This document shows positions 29,684 to 40,381 of a stretch of 64,000 nucleotides of DNA, piece after piece. The position numbers and the translations under genes were made by a program. This DNA is from Medakamo hakoo. Lineage: Eukaryota; Chlorophyta; Trebouxiophyceae; Coccomyxaceae. Position 1 is the first letter of the stretch, and the number at the start of each line of letters is the position of its first letter. The DNA lies in NCBI GenBank assembly GCA_026636295.1, contig CP089462.1, positions 868,001 to 932,000 on the forward strand, in the 5' to 3' direction. The notes beneath the pieces are model-generated. The model worked only from the letters and a program-made list of their open reading frames with translations, was not told where the DNA came from and did no database searches.

Positions 29684-31552
29684 ATGGGCTCCAAGAAGCG
29701 CCCGCTCGCGCACACGGGTGGCGCTCCACCGTCGGCCCGGCACCAGCCACGCACGCCTGACTTCAGGCAGGCGGCGGGCGGGCAGGCCAAGAAGCAAAAG
29801 CACAAGGGCAAACAGGCCGCGACGCACAGCCTAGCCGTCGCCGCGGCGTCTCACTACCCAGCCCTCGCCCGCCCAGACTCGTCGCGGTGGTGGCCGCCGC
29901 CCGAGCAGTTTGAGCCCGCAGATGACGACGATGTTGATGAGGAAGCCGTCCCAGTCCCTCCACCCCAGCCTCAGCCATTGGTCGCGGCGGGCGACTGGCG
30001 GCCGGGCGGTGCGGCGGCCGAGGCGCCGCTGCCGCCGCTCGACCGCCTCGCGACGAGCGCGGGCCCGCCTGGTGGCCCGGCCGCCGGCCGGGCCGTCCTG
30101 GCCGCCCTCATCGCGCCCGTCTCCGTCGAAACCTTTATGGCATCCGTGTTTGAAGGGCGGCCACTCCACATCAAGCACCGTGGGCCTGGAGCGGCCGCGG
30201 CCTACGCATCACTGTTTTCGTCGGCCGACCTCCATGCCTGGGTGGGCACCGGCGCCGTGCCGTACGCCACGGCGCTGGACGTCGTCCGCTTTGACGGGAC
30301 CGTCCGCCACACGCTCAACTACAATGGAGACGCCGCACCAGGCCAGGATGAAGAGGCCGAGACCTTGGCCGACCCGGCCGTCTTCGCCCGTCGCCTGTCT
30401 GCCGAAGGCTGCTCCGCCCGCGTCCTCCACCCGCAGCGCCGGTCACCGTCTCTGGCGGCCGTCATGTGCGCCCTGGAGGGTTTTTTCGGCTGCCTGGTTG
30501 GCTGCAACGCGTACCTCACCCCACCAAATGGCGCGCAGGGCTTTGCGCCGCACGCCGACGGCGTGGGCGTCTTCATCCTGCAGGCGGAGGGCCGCAAACG
30601 GTGGCGCGTGCACGGCGCGCGCGCGCACGGAGAGGTGCTGCCCCTGGACTCCTCGCCCGACTACGCGCCCGGCGACGTCGGGCCGACGCTGTTGGACGCG
30701 GTGCTGGAGCCGGGCGACCTGCTGTACCTGCCGCGCGGCATGGTCCACCAGGCCGACACGCCGGGCGGCGGGAGCAGCGGCGCCGGTGGGAGCGAGGCGC
30801 GGCCGTCCCTGCACCTGACGCTGTCAGTGAGCGACGGCCGGGGCGGCGGGACGTGGGCCGACGTCCTGGCCATCGCCCTGCCGCGCGCGCTGGAGATTGC
30901 GGCCGGGAGGTGCACCGCGCTGCGGCGGGCGGTCCCGCCGGGCGTGGTCGGCTGGGCGCTCGGCGTCGCGGCCGAAGACAGCGCCGCGCGCGCGGCGACG
31001 GCCGCTGCCGCCTCGGCGCCGTCTCCCGCCCCGCCCTACGCCGCCCGGGCCGCCGCCCGGGCCGCCGCGCAGTCCACCGCCACCCGGGCCGCTGCTGCCG
31101 TGCTGGCCGCCTTACCCATCGACGCGGCCGCCGACGCCCTGGCCGCCGACTTTGTGCGCAAGCGCCTGCCGCCGCCGAGGCCGGACGCGACCGACGGGCC
31201 GTGCCCGCCGGCTGTCCGGCCCGTCGCGGAGGGCACCGCTGCTCGGCTGGTGGTCGAAGCGGGAGCTGCCGTTGTGTACCATTGCATGGACAATGATATC
31301 GCGGCGCACGCGGCCGGCGCGGACGAGGGGGACGGCGACGAGGAGGAGGAGCGGGGCCGCATCGTCCTGCCGCTCGAGGCCGCGCCCGCGGTCGAAGCCT
31401 TGCTGGGCGTCCACTCCGCCCGGCCCGGCTTTTCGCCAGTCGTCCTGGCGGAGATTGTGGAGAGCCTGGGCGGTGGGGAAGAGGCGGAGGCGGCTGTGGC
31501 AGGCGCGGCGGACGCGCTGTGGGGCTCGGGATTGTTGGAGCCTGTGGGTTGA
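29684..31552 (+). CDS. JmjC ribosomal oxygenase (NO66/MINA53, RIOX family)
   Basis: Intronless, 622 residues. A basic N-terminus (GSKKRPLAHTGG, QAKKQKHKGKQ) suggests nuclear or nucleolar localisation. The JmjC core reads CNAYLTPPNGAQGFAPHADG, then VFILQAEGRKRWRV, then PGDLLYLPRGMVHQADTP. The Fe(II) ligands are His290, Asp292 and His355. This layout is that of ribosomal-protein histidyl hydroxylases (2-oxoglutarate oxygenases), which act on uL2 or uL15 in animals. A C-terminal winged-helix/dimerisation half follows with long Ala-rich inserts. Length is close to human NO66 (641). Confidence 0.88.
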   Translation: MGSKKRPLAHTGGAPPSARHQPRTPDFRQAAGGQAKKQKHKGKQAATHSLAVAAASHYPALARPDSSRWWPPPEQFEPADDDDVDEEAVPVPPPQPQPLVAAGDWRPGGAAAEAPLPPLDRLATSAGPPGGPAAGRAVLAALIAPVSVETFMASVFEGRPLHIKHRGPGAAAAYASLFSSADLHAWVGTGAVPYATALDVVRFDGTVRHTLNYNGDAAPGQDEEAETLADPAVFARRLSAEGCSARVLHPQRRSPSLAAVMCALEGFFGCLVGCNAYLTPPNGAQGFAPHADGVGVFILQAEGRKRWRVHGARAHGEVLPLDSSPDYAPGDVGPTLLDAVLEPGDLLYLPRGMVHQADTPGGGSSGAGGSEARPSLHLTLSVSDGRGGGTWADVLAIALPRALEIAAGRCTALRRAVPPGVVGWALGVAAEDSAARAATAAAASAPSPAPPYAARAAARAAAQSTATRAAAAVLAALPIDAAADALAADFVRKRLPPPRPDATDGPCPPAVRPVAEGTAARLVVEAGAAVVYHCMDNDIAAHAAGADEGDGDEEEERGRIVLPLEAAPAVEALLGVHSARPGFSPVVLAEIVESLGGGEEAEAAVAGAADALWGSGLLEPVG

Positions 31553-31611
31553 AAAGCTCGCGTTGCCTCACACCTCTCAACCTGCCATCAAAAAACCCCG
31601 AACACAACATC

Positions 31612-33513
31612 ATGGCTCCACACACGACGCTCCTTCTCCGGGCCTCGGCTCCTTTGATTCCTGGCCTCGCACGCGTGGGCTTGGTCCTCACGGACGAAGC
31701 CCTCCAGGAATGGAAGGACGCCGCGTCCCCGGCCGGCGCGCCGCCGCGCCAGCCGCCCTCCGCCACCGCCGCTGCGCGCGTCGCGACCTTGCTCGCATCC
31801 AATCCGTCCACGGCCGGCGCGGCCGTTCCTGTGCCTTACGGCTCCACCGCCGTGGCGGTCTACTGCCTCAAGGTGCGTGCCGAGGTAGGGGATGGGCGCG
31901 CCGAGGGCCGAAACACATGCAGTGAGCGGCCCTCTCCCAACCCCCGCCCTCCACCAACCCGTCAGTCCCACGTCGGCGCCGTGTTCAAGACTGTGGCCGC
32001 GTCCAGCCGCCCGGCCGCGGGCGTGGCGGTCGGCGACGTCCAATCCTCTGTGACACTGGCGCCGCCGCCCCCGCCCGAGGCGTCGACGGCCCTGATGGCC
32101 GCGCTCGCCGCGGGCCTCGCCGCCCACTGGATCCCCGCCGACCCGCCGGGCGAGGCCGGCGGGTCTGCCGCCGCCTTCCTCGACGCCTCTCCACTGGCCA
32201 CGCCCGACCTGCTGTCGTGCGCGCTGTGCCGCCTGGTCCGCGTCGCCGCCCGCCCGCCCGCCGACGCCGCACTGACCCTGGCCGTGTCCGCAGTCCGCGC
32301 CCGGCGCCTGCGGGCCACAGCCTTTGAGACCTCTTCCACGCCGCCCGACCTGGACGCCGCGCGCGCCGCACTGGCGGGCGTGCGGTGCGCCGTGCTGCCC
32401 GACTTTGCGGCCGTGGCCGTGAGCGGGGTGTGGCCCCGGCACGAGGGCGATGCCGCGCTGGTGGCCGCGTGGGCGACCGCCCTGGGCGCGCCCTCCCTCC
32501 CACCCCCGCCCTTTTGGGTGTGGGTCATCCCGGACGATGGCCGGGACGATGACGGGCCGGGCACGCCGGGCGCGCTGGCCGTGCCGCCCGCGGCTTTGTT
32601 CGAAGCGCCGGGCCTGGTCGAGCTCCCGCCCGGCGCGCGCGCGGGTGGTGGAGGCGCGGCTTTACTGCGCCGGGTCGCGGACGCCCTGGCCGCCACGCCG
32701 CTGGCCAAGCTGTGGGGTGGCAGTCTGCGCGTGGTCGGCGTGGTTCGCGGGGGAGGCGGCGGTGGCGGTGGCGGCGCGGCTGCCTTTGCGCCCGCGTCAT
32801 CCCTGGCCCGGGCGGGCGGCGGCGCGGCTGCTGCCGCCGGCTGGGACGCGCCGCCGCCCATCGCGGTGGAGGCCCTGCCGGATGCCGCACCCCTGCCGGG
32901 CAGCGACGCTGCACGCCAGCACCAGCGCAGCGCGGCGCTGGCCGCGCTGCTGAAGGAAGCCGGTGCGGGTGGTGGTGGTGGTGGCAGTGCAGACGCGGCC
33001 CAGGCCGAGCGCGCGGCTGCTGCTGCGGCCGCCCTGGCGGCGGCGACAGCCCGCCCGCCGCCGGGCGGCGTGCCATGCCTGCGCGTGCGGGTGCCGTACG
33101 TGCTGGGTGGAGGTGGTGGTGGGGGCCGTGGTGGGCGTGGGCGCGGCCGCGGCGGTGCGGCGGGTGGCCGCGGCCCGGCCGCGGCCAAGAAGCCGCGCGT
33201 GGTTGTGGCGGGTGCGTCGGCGGCGCCTGCAGCGGTCGCTGCAGGCACAACTCCTGCTGCCAAGCCGGTCAAACCAGCCAAGGCCGCCAAAGCCGCGCCG
33301 ACAGCCGAAGAGTCGGCCGCGGCGGTCGCGAAAGTGCGGGCCACCTTTGCCGCCGCGGTGCCGGGCACGGAACCAAAAACCACGGCGGCAGGTCTGACCA
33401 TCGACGAGTTAAAGGCTTTCCTGAAGTCGGTGGGCGGGGCTGTGTCTGGCAAGAAAGAAGTGCTGGCCGGGCGGGTGGCTGCCGCGCTCGCGATGGAGGG
33501 TGGCGGGGCGTGA
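31612..33513 (+). CDS. SAP-domain protein with RGG-rich segment
   Basis: Exons are 31612..31872 and 31966..33513, giving 602 residues; donor GTGCGT, acceptor CAG, phase 0. The 93-nt intron has no stop in frame, so retention would still be translatable. Residues 1-400 form an unrecognised Ala-rich globular region with a WVWVIPDD strand. An RGG-like block (GGRGGRGRGRGGAAGGRG) and a Lys/Pro/Ala linker follow. The C-terminal 35 residues are a SAP motif (LTIDELKAFLKSVGG, then KKEVLAGRV). SAP plus RGG implies DNA- or RNA-binding, but the partner is unknown. It is not Ku70: no Ku core is seen. Confidence 0.65.
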   Translation: MAPHTTLLLRASAPLIPGLARVGLVLTDEALQEWKDAASPAGAPPRQPPSATAAARVATLLASNPSTAGAAVPVPYGSTAVAVYCLKVRAEVGDGRAEGRNTCSERPSPNPRPPPTRQSHVGAVFKTVAASSRPAAGVAVGDVQSSVTLAPPPPPEASTALMAALAAGLAAHWIPADPPGEAGGSAAAFLDASPLATPDLLSCALCRLVRVAARPPADAALTLAVSAVRARRLRATAFETSSTPPDLDAARAALAGVRCAVLPDFAAVAVSGVWPRHEGDAALVAAWATALGAPSLPPPPFWVWVIPDDGRDDDGPGTPGALAVPPAALFEAPGLVELPPGARAGGGGAALLRRVADALAATPLAKLWGGSLRVVGVVRGGGGGGGGGAAAFAPASSLARAGGGAAAAAGWDAPPPIAVEALPDAAPLPGSDAARQHQRSAALAALLKEAGAGGGGGGSADAAQAERAAAAAAALAAATARPPPGGVPCLRVRVPYVLGGGGGGGRGGRGRGRGGAAGGRGPAAAKKPRVVVAGASAAPAAVAAGTTPAAKPVKPAKAAKAAPTAEESAAAVAKVRATFAAAVPGTEPKTTAAGLTIDELKAFLKSVGGAVSGKKEVLAGRVAAALAMEGGGA

Positions 33514-33599
33514 GAGGTGGATGGAAAAAATGGAAAAAAAGAGAACACGAGTGGATTTTCACGCACGCATCACCACGCACACGCATCTTTCTCCCCCAC

Positions 33600-36500
33600 T
33601 TATAACGCCAGCTCATCATCCGAGTCCGAGTCCCAGGCCGCCGCCCGGCGCGCCGCCTGCGGCCGCTGCTGCAGGCGGGCAAAGGCGGGCTCAGCAGCGG
33701 CACCAGCCGCACCTTCGCCCGACGGTTTGCCCACCAGCCCGGCCCGCGCCAAGGCCGCCAGGGCCGTCGCCGCGAAATCCGGGTCAGGCGCGGCAGGCGC
33801 GGGCTTCTTGGCCGGCGGCGGCGCGCCCGCCCGCGCCTGCAGGGCCAAGGCCGGGACGGTCAGCGGCCGAGATTTTTTCGCGGGCTCGACTACGCCAGGC
33901 GGCAGCGGCGAGGCCGCGGCGGCCGCAGCGAGCGCGGGCGCGGGCCCCTCTTCATCCTCCGACGACAGCAGGCCCGCCTCGCGCAGGGCGGCCGTCCGGC
34001 CACTGCCGGACAGCGGGGCCGGCCCGCCGCCGGTGCTGCGGCGGGCCGGCGGCGGCACGACCGGCCGGGCGGGCGGCACCTCCACCTGGCCCTCGCCCGT
34101 CCCGCCTTTGAAGCGAAAGGTGTCGAAGTACGGGTTGGGCGTCTCGTCGACGGCGACGACGTGAGCCGCAGGGGTCGCAGGCGGCGCGGCAGGGGGTGGG
34201 GGCGACGGGACAGCCGCCGCGGGAGGAGGAGGCGACGGCGCGGCGGGCGAGGGCGGGCGCAGCGGCGGGTCGGCCGCTTCTTCGGCGACGTCCACCGCCT
34301 CGCCCGTCACGACACCCGTGGGCGGCACCGCCGCCGCCGCCGCCGCCGCTCCACCTCCCTCACCCACCGCGTCCGGCGTCCCTAAATCCACCGACGTCGT
34401 CACATCAAAGCCGACCACCCGTTCCGGCAGGGCCGCCGCGACGACGCGCGCCCGGCCGGGCGGCAGGCCGGGCAGGGGAGGGAGGGCGCAGCTCCCGCCG
34501 CCACCACCCACGCGCGCACGCAGCCGCACCGTGTACGGCGACGCGAAGGTCGCCAGGTCCACGGTCTCCGAGTGCAGCAGGGCGTCGTCGTGCAGGGAGC
34601 CGACCAGGAGCTTGGCGTACGAGGCGCGGCGGCGGGCGGGCGTGGCGGCGGGCGGCGCGGCGGCTCCCTCCTCGCCCTCACCACCGCCGCCGGCCGCGCC
34701 GCCCGCCGTCCGCGCCAGCACGACCTCGAACGCGACGCCGCCCGCCCCGCCGCCCGGCAGGCGGGACACGGTCAGGGTCACAGCGGGAGGCGCCAACGCC
34801 GCCACCTCCGCCGCGACCTGGGCGCCAAAGGGGAAAGCCTTGCCCGTGACGGCTTCGATGCGGCGGCCGTCGGCCGAGCGCAGCGCGCGCAGCGTGCCCA
34901 GGCCCGCGGCGGCGAGGCGGGCGCCCAGGACGCGGCCAATGCCGGGCAGCTGGCGACACTCCGCCGCCGACCCGTCCCAGCAGCCGGCCGACAGGGCCCG
35001 GGCCAGGCGGGCGCCGTTGGCGGCAGCGGCCAGGGCCCGCCGCCCTTCCCACAGGCGCGCGCCCGCGGCCGCGACGCGGCGCGCCACGCGCACCGCCCCC
35101 TCCGCCTCCGCCCGCAGCGACCAGTCCAGGCCGTCGGAGGGGCCACCGCCCGCCAGCGCGTCGTTGATGAGGATGAACAATTTTTCGGCGGGCGTCGCCA
35201 CCCGGTCTTTGGGGCGGTCCGGGCGCCCGGGCGCAGGCACGAAGAACGACGCGCCGCCGCCGCCCGCGACCACGCCAGCCGCCTTGTTCAGGGCGTTGAG
35301 CGGTTTTTTGTCGCCGCGGCGAAGGCCGCCACACACGCCGCCAGGCCCGGCCAGCTCGTCCGCCCGGGTGATGATGTCCAGGAGGTCCGGGAGCGAGGAC
35401 CGGCGGGGGGCGGCGAGCAGGGACGCCATGGTGTTCAGCCGGATGCAGTGCGCGGCCATCAGGGCGCCGGCGTCGGTGGGGGCCAGGGCGGCGGACAGCG
35501 GGTGGGCGGCGCCGGACACGTGGACCATGCCCGCGCGGGCCAGGGCGCGGAGCGGGGCCAGGACGAAGCGGTCGACGGCCGCGGCGTCCAGCGCGGCGGC
35601 CGCCAGGCCGGGGCGGAGGCCGTACGCCCCCGGGTTGGCCGCCGCGCGGGCGGCCAGGAACGTCGTGCGCAGCCAGGCGGCCGCGCCGGGGACGTCGACC
35701 ACCGTCCCGCCCGCGACCTCGGCGTTGAGCGCTTCCGCGACGACGGGGGCCAGGGCGGACTCCAGGGGTTCGCCGCCGCACGCGAGCGCGCGGTACCGCG
35801 GCGCGGCAGCCGCCGTCGTCATGACGACCGCCACGCCCGCCCGGTCAAACTGGGGGCGCCCCGCCCGGCCGGCCATCTGCAGCACAGCCGACCGGTCGTA
35901 CTCTTCAAAGCCGCCCGACGACGGGCCGGGTTGGGCGGCGTCGGAAGGGCCGCCGACGCCGACGCCGCCGACGCCGACGCCCGCACGTTCGGCCGCCGAC
36001 GCCCAGCGCCGCGTGCCTTTTAAAATCACGAGGTACGCCGGCAGGTTGACGCCCTGTGCCAGCGTGGCGGTCGAGCACAGCAGCGGCAGGCGGCGGGACG
36101 CGAACAGGCCCTCGACGACGGACCGGTCGCCCGGCTCCAGGCCCGCGTGATGGAAGCCGACGCCGCGCGCCAGGACGCCCGCGAGGGCGCGGTTGGCCAG
36201 CCGGCCCGCGGTGGCGGCCAGCTCGGCGCCGGCGCCGGGCTGCAAAGCGCCCAGCGCCACGCCCGTCGCGGCCAGGTGGGCGGCCGTGTCGGCCGCGCCC
36301 TTGCGGGAGGAGCAAAAGATGAGCGCGGGCCGCCCGCTGCCGCCATGCTCGGCCAGGATGCCGGGCAAGTGCTCGTTCAGGCGTTTCTCGAACAAAAAGT
36401 CGGTCGGCGTGGGCGGGTACCCCCGGACGACGATGTGCAGGGGGACGGGGCGCACTTCGTCGCCGAAGACCTTGATGGAGCCGGGCCCGGCGCCCAGCCA

Positions 36501-37546
36501 CGCGCCGACCGACGCGATGTTTGGGATGGTGGCCGACACGGCGACGAAGCGGGCGCTGGCGATGGGGTGGCCGGCCATTTCTGGGCGGGCGCCCACGGCT
36601 TTCAGGCGGGAGACGACGGCCTCGAGCGTGGCGCCCCGCCCGTCCTCGCCCAGCAGGTGGACTTCATCGACCAGGACCAGGCCGACGTCCGAGACAAAGC
36701 GGCGGGCCGCACCGCGCCGGTCGCGGCGCACGCGCGTCACCGCGTCCAGCTTCTCCGGCGTCGCGCAGATGAGGTCTGCCGAGGTCAGGGCGGGCGTCAG
36801 GCCGCCGTCGGTCGCCTCCCCCACGTCCCCCGTCAGCTCGGCGACTTTGATGCCGAGCGGGCCAAACCGCCGGCGCCAGTCCGCCAGGCGCTCGTGGATG
36901 AGGGCGCGCATGGGGGCGAGGTAGACCGCTTTGGCCCGGCCGGGCGTGCCGGGCGGCCGGGACGCGAGCAGGCGGGCGACCGCGAGCTCCAAGACGCCGG
37001 TCTTGCCGGCGCCCGTCGGCGCGGTGACCACGGCGTGGCCGCCGCCCGCGTACGCGAGGGCGAAGCACTCCGACTGGACCAGGTTGAAGTAGCGGAAGTC
37101 GGCAAAGGCCGGGCGCAACCAGGCCGGGAGGTCGGTGATGGGGACGATGCGGTCAGAGTCGGGCGCGCTGTGGGAGTGGGGGTGACGAGGGGGTGGTGGG
37201 GCGGGGCGGGCGGGGGAGGGAGGGGGGGGGGGGGATGGAGGGGGAGAGCGGTCGCGCACAGCGCACGCTCTTCGACGCCGGACGTTTCCGAGGCTCCGAC
37301 CGCCCTCGGCAGCCACGCCCGGCACCCAAGCTCGTCCCTACGTCCACGCCGAGGGACGCCATGCCAAAAGACAACGCACCCACCGCCGCCGCCGTTGGTG
37401 TGGCGGACTTGGAGCGGCGGGCGCGGGTCGCCGCCCCACCAGTCGTGGCAGCCGCGTCCGTCGCCGGCCAGGGTGTCGGGCGACGGGCTGGGCGGCCAGT
37501 CGGCGACGGACGGGACGCCGCCGCCGCCGCCGGGCCAGGCGTCCAT
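33600..37546 (-). CDS. HFM1: MER3/HFM1 meiotic DExH DNA helicase
   Basis: Exons are complement(33600..37167, 37326..37546), giving 1262 residues; split Gly codon, donor GTGCCG (the weakest used here). After a Gly/Trp-rich N-terminus the Ski2-like core begins: FNLVQSECFALAY, then motif I APTGAGKT, motif II DEVH (VLVDEVHLLGEDG), motif III VSATIPN. The second RecA domain has IFCSSRKGAADTA, GVGFHHAGLEPGDR, LCSTATLAQGVNLPA and QMAGRAGRPQFD. A winged-helix/Sec63 region (LNTMASLLAAP, LDIITRADEL) follows, then helix-hairpin-helix (LPGIGRVLGARLAAAGLG) and a disordered tail. MER3/HFM1 promotes interference-dependent crossovers. The order of blocks separates it from Brr2 and Slh1, which have two cassettes. 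Confidence 0.88.
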
Positions 37547-37818
37547 TTGTGTTTTTTGCGGAGGGTTGGTCGAAAAACAAGACAGAGGGGCGAAGAATGA
37601 ATGAAGTGACGGGGTGTGCAGAGCCTCTCGCTCTTTGCAGACCTTTTCTCCCATCCCACCCCATCCGTCCGCCCCCCACCACCTCTCTCCGCCTCTCTCA
37701 CGCCCGCGCCGTCCTCTCCCCCCATCCTGCGACCGAACAAAAAAAAGCTCCTCACGATGGGCACGCCCTCCCTCTCCCCTCCGTCCCCTGGAATTGACTC
37801 TTGTCTTCTTCGCGCACG

Positions 37819-37857
<39 letters not shown>

Positions 37858-37900
37858 CCTGTCCCATCTCTCCACCCACCCATCCATCCATGCATGCCGC
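37547..37900. repeat. Spacer with (CA)n microsatellite
   Basis: This 354-bp stretch lies between the MER3 start and the PHT4-like stop. It is pyrimidine-rich and holds a CA array at 37823-37855 and CCAT repeats at about 37879-37892. No gene or clear promoter motif is seen. Confidence 0.6.
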
Positions 37901-39611
37901 CTACTCCCAGTTCTGGCGCACGCTGGACGCGAACAGGCTGTACACCAGCATCCCAAACAGCTGGCAGGCCGCGGTGGGGTAGAAGAGGGACATGCCCCAC
38001 GACCCCGTCTTGTCGAGCAGCACGCCGACGGCCGTGACGCCGAGCACGCCGGGCAGCGCGCCCGCGGTGTTGGACAGGCCCAGGAGGGCGCCCGCGTACT
38101 TGGGGCTCAGGTCCTGGTGGTTGCAGTACAGCCCCGCCCGGGCCCACGCGCCCAGGGCGAACGCGACGGAGAGGAGGGCGACGATGGCGGTGGTCGCGCG
38201 CGACGCCGCGCCCGCGGCCGCGCCCGACACGGCGAGCGGCGTCAGCACGGCGCACGCGCACATGCACAGGGCCGGCCCGGCGAAGGAGATGCCCTGGCAC
38301 AGCTTGCGGACGGCCGTCACGGACCAGCCGCCCGCGACCAGGCCGTCGGCGACGGGCCCCACCAGCGGCGTCATCGCCGTCATCGCCAGGTACGGGATGA
38401 GCGTCAGCAGCGACGACTTTTGCACGTTCAGGCCCAGGCTGAGCTCGAAGTAGGACGGCAGCCAGGCCAGGAGGGTGTAGTACCCCCAGTTGTAGCAGAA
38501 GTGCGCGCAGATGATGGCCCAGACGGGGACGGAGCGCAGGAAGGTGCCCCAGGGCACGGGCGGGCGGGCCTCGCCCTCGGCGGGCGGCGCGGGCGCGAGG
38601 CCGCCCGCCTTGAGCTCGCGCCGCTCCGGCTTCACCAGCGGCCAGGCCAGGCACCAGCCCAGGCCCAGGACCGCGAACAGGTAAAACACGGACGGCCAGC
38701 CAAACGACCGGATGAGCGGCCCCGAAATGAGCAGGCCGACGGCGGAGCCGACGTCCAGGGCGCCAAACACGAGCGTGACCGCGCGCGCGCGCTGGGCTTC
38801 CGGGATGATGCGGGCCAGCACGTTGGTGGCCGACGACGGCGCCAGGCCCTCGCCCAGGCCGACGATGACGCGGGACACGCACAGCCAGGCCAGGGACGCG
38901 CGCGCGGCGGGCGGGGCGATGAGCGTGCCGACCGACCAGAGGGCGACGCCGGCCATGAGGACGCGCGCGCCGCCCAGGGACGTGGACACCCACCCCGCGG
39001 GCACCTGCGTCGCGGCGTACCCCCAGAAGAAGGCGGCGGACACGAGGCCGCGGTCCGTGTTGGACCAGCCCAGGTCGGCGGCCATGGGGATGATGGCGAC
39101 GGACATGTTGACCTTGTCCTGTTGGTGGTGACGTGGGGAGGAGGGGGCGGGAGGGGCGTGAGCAGACAACACAAACCAGGGGGGGCAGGGCGCGGCTGTC
39201 TTTTCTGTCCTCCCTCCCCGCCCCGCCCCGCCCGCCCGCCCCCCCTTGGTCCCTCCCTCTCACCATGTTGCACAGCACGAAGGCCGCCGCCATCATGCCC
39301 ACCACCTTCCACCGGCGCAGCATGCGCGGTTTCTGGGCGTCCCGCCGGGTCAGGCCCGGCGGGCCCGAACCGTCATCGTCCATCGACGAGGACGCGAGCG
39401 AGGGCGGGCCAGCCGCGGGGGCGGGTGCCGGGGCGGTCGTGGGACACCGCCGCGCCCGCCGGCGAAAGGCGGGCGCGACGCGCGGCGCTGGAGCCGCGAC
39501 CGCCGGCGCTGTTGCTGACCGCGAGCAGCAGGGCGGCGGCCCGCACCGCCGGCTGGCGGCGGCGGCGGCGGTCGCCGCGGGCGCGGGCGCGGCCAGCAGG
39601 GCGGGAGGCAT
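37901..39611 (-). CDS. PHT4/ANTR-type plastid anion (phosphate) transporter, SLC17 MFS
   Basis: Exons are complement(37901..39118, 39264..39611), giving 521 residues; donor GTGAGA, phase 0. Residues 1-75 are an Ala/Pro/Arg leader with no acidic residues, fitting a plastid transit peptide. The splice restores AAFVLCNMDKVNMSVAIIPM, the SLC17 helix-1/loop signature. Twelve hydrophobic helices follow, including FFWGYAATQVPAGW, VIVGLGEGLAPSS and YNWGYYTLLAWLPSYF. Plant PHT4 proteins move phosphate (or ascorbate) across plastid, thylakoid or Golgi membranes coupled to Na+ or H+. The substrate of this one is inferred from family only. Confidence 0.88.
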
Positions 39612-40381
39612 GGCAAAAAGGGGAGGGGCAGGGGGGTGGGTGGTGCGCCGCTGTCTCTCGTCGGCCGAAGAGAGAACGAGCGCGCGCGCGGCTCTCTAAA
39701 CGCGGAAAATTGGCGGTGATGCCAGACACGCGTGGGTCTACAGCGTGACCAGGTGGATGCAACGGACTAGCCTGGATGCGGATGCGTGTGAGGAAGGGAG
39801 TGGCGGGGCGTGAGAGAGAGTGCGGGGCGGGCGGACTAGGCGCCTCGATCGAGCTGCAGCAGCAGCGCCACGCTCTCCCACTCTCGCCGCCGCCGCCCCG
39901 CGCAAAACGCGGGGACGGTGTGGTGGCCGACGCACACACGCCGGCCGGCCCTTCACGGCTGAGGAGCTGACACAATAGCGCCCTCGCCGGGATGTACAGG
40001 CAGGGCAATGCGCGGGTGGCTTGGGCGCGGCGGCCGCAGCGAGGAAGAGGCAGCGGCTTGCAATGCGCCCGCTCTCTCTCCCTGGAGAGGGGACGGCGCG
40101 GCCGCGGCGGCGACCCTCCCCGCCACGCGCCGCGTGCCCCACTCAGTTCAGGACGCACCACCGATGAGGGTCTGGGCTGTTTCTAGGAGTGAGGTGCCGC
40201 GCGCTGCCCGCTGCAGTTTCTCTCTGTCTGTGCAGCACTCGCAGTCTGTGCGCCGCACCCCTTGCTTGGTTTGCGTCTGGCCGGGGCCCCTCGCTCTGTG
40301 ACCGCACACGCGACTATTTTCTTTTCCGTCCCCACGCGCGCATCCCGCGTCCCCTTCCACCACACCGCCACACCACACACC
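39612..40381. promoter_or_regulatory. Divergent promoter region, PHT4-like / biotin carboxylase
   Basis: At 770 bp this is the longest spacer in the window. It lies between two divergent plastid-protein genes. I checked for tRNA-like or coding structure and saw none. Short antisense frames here have random composition. No confident TATA box. Confidence 0.45.

Noticed and set aside
31612-33513. Ku70 assignment for the SAP protein
   Set aside because: A C-terminal SAP domain is shared with Ku70, but no von Willebrand A or Ku barrel motif is present.
39612-40381. Possible tRNA or small gene in the longest spacer
   Set aside because: No T-loop GGTTC box, no cloverleaf arms and no frame with protein-like composition.
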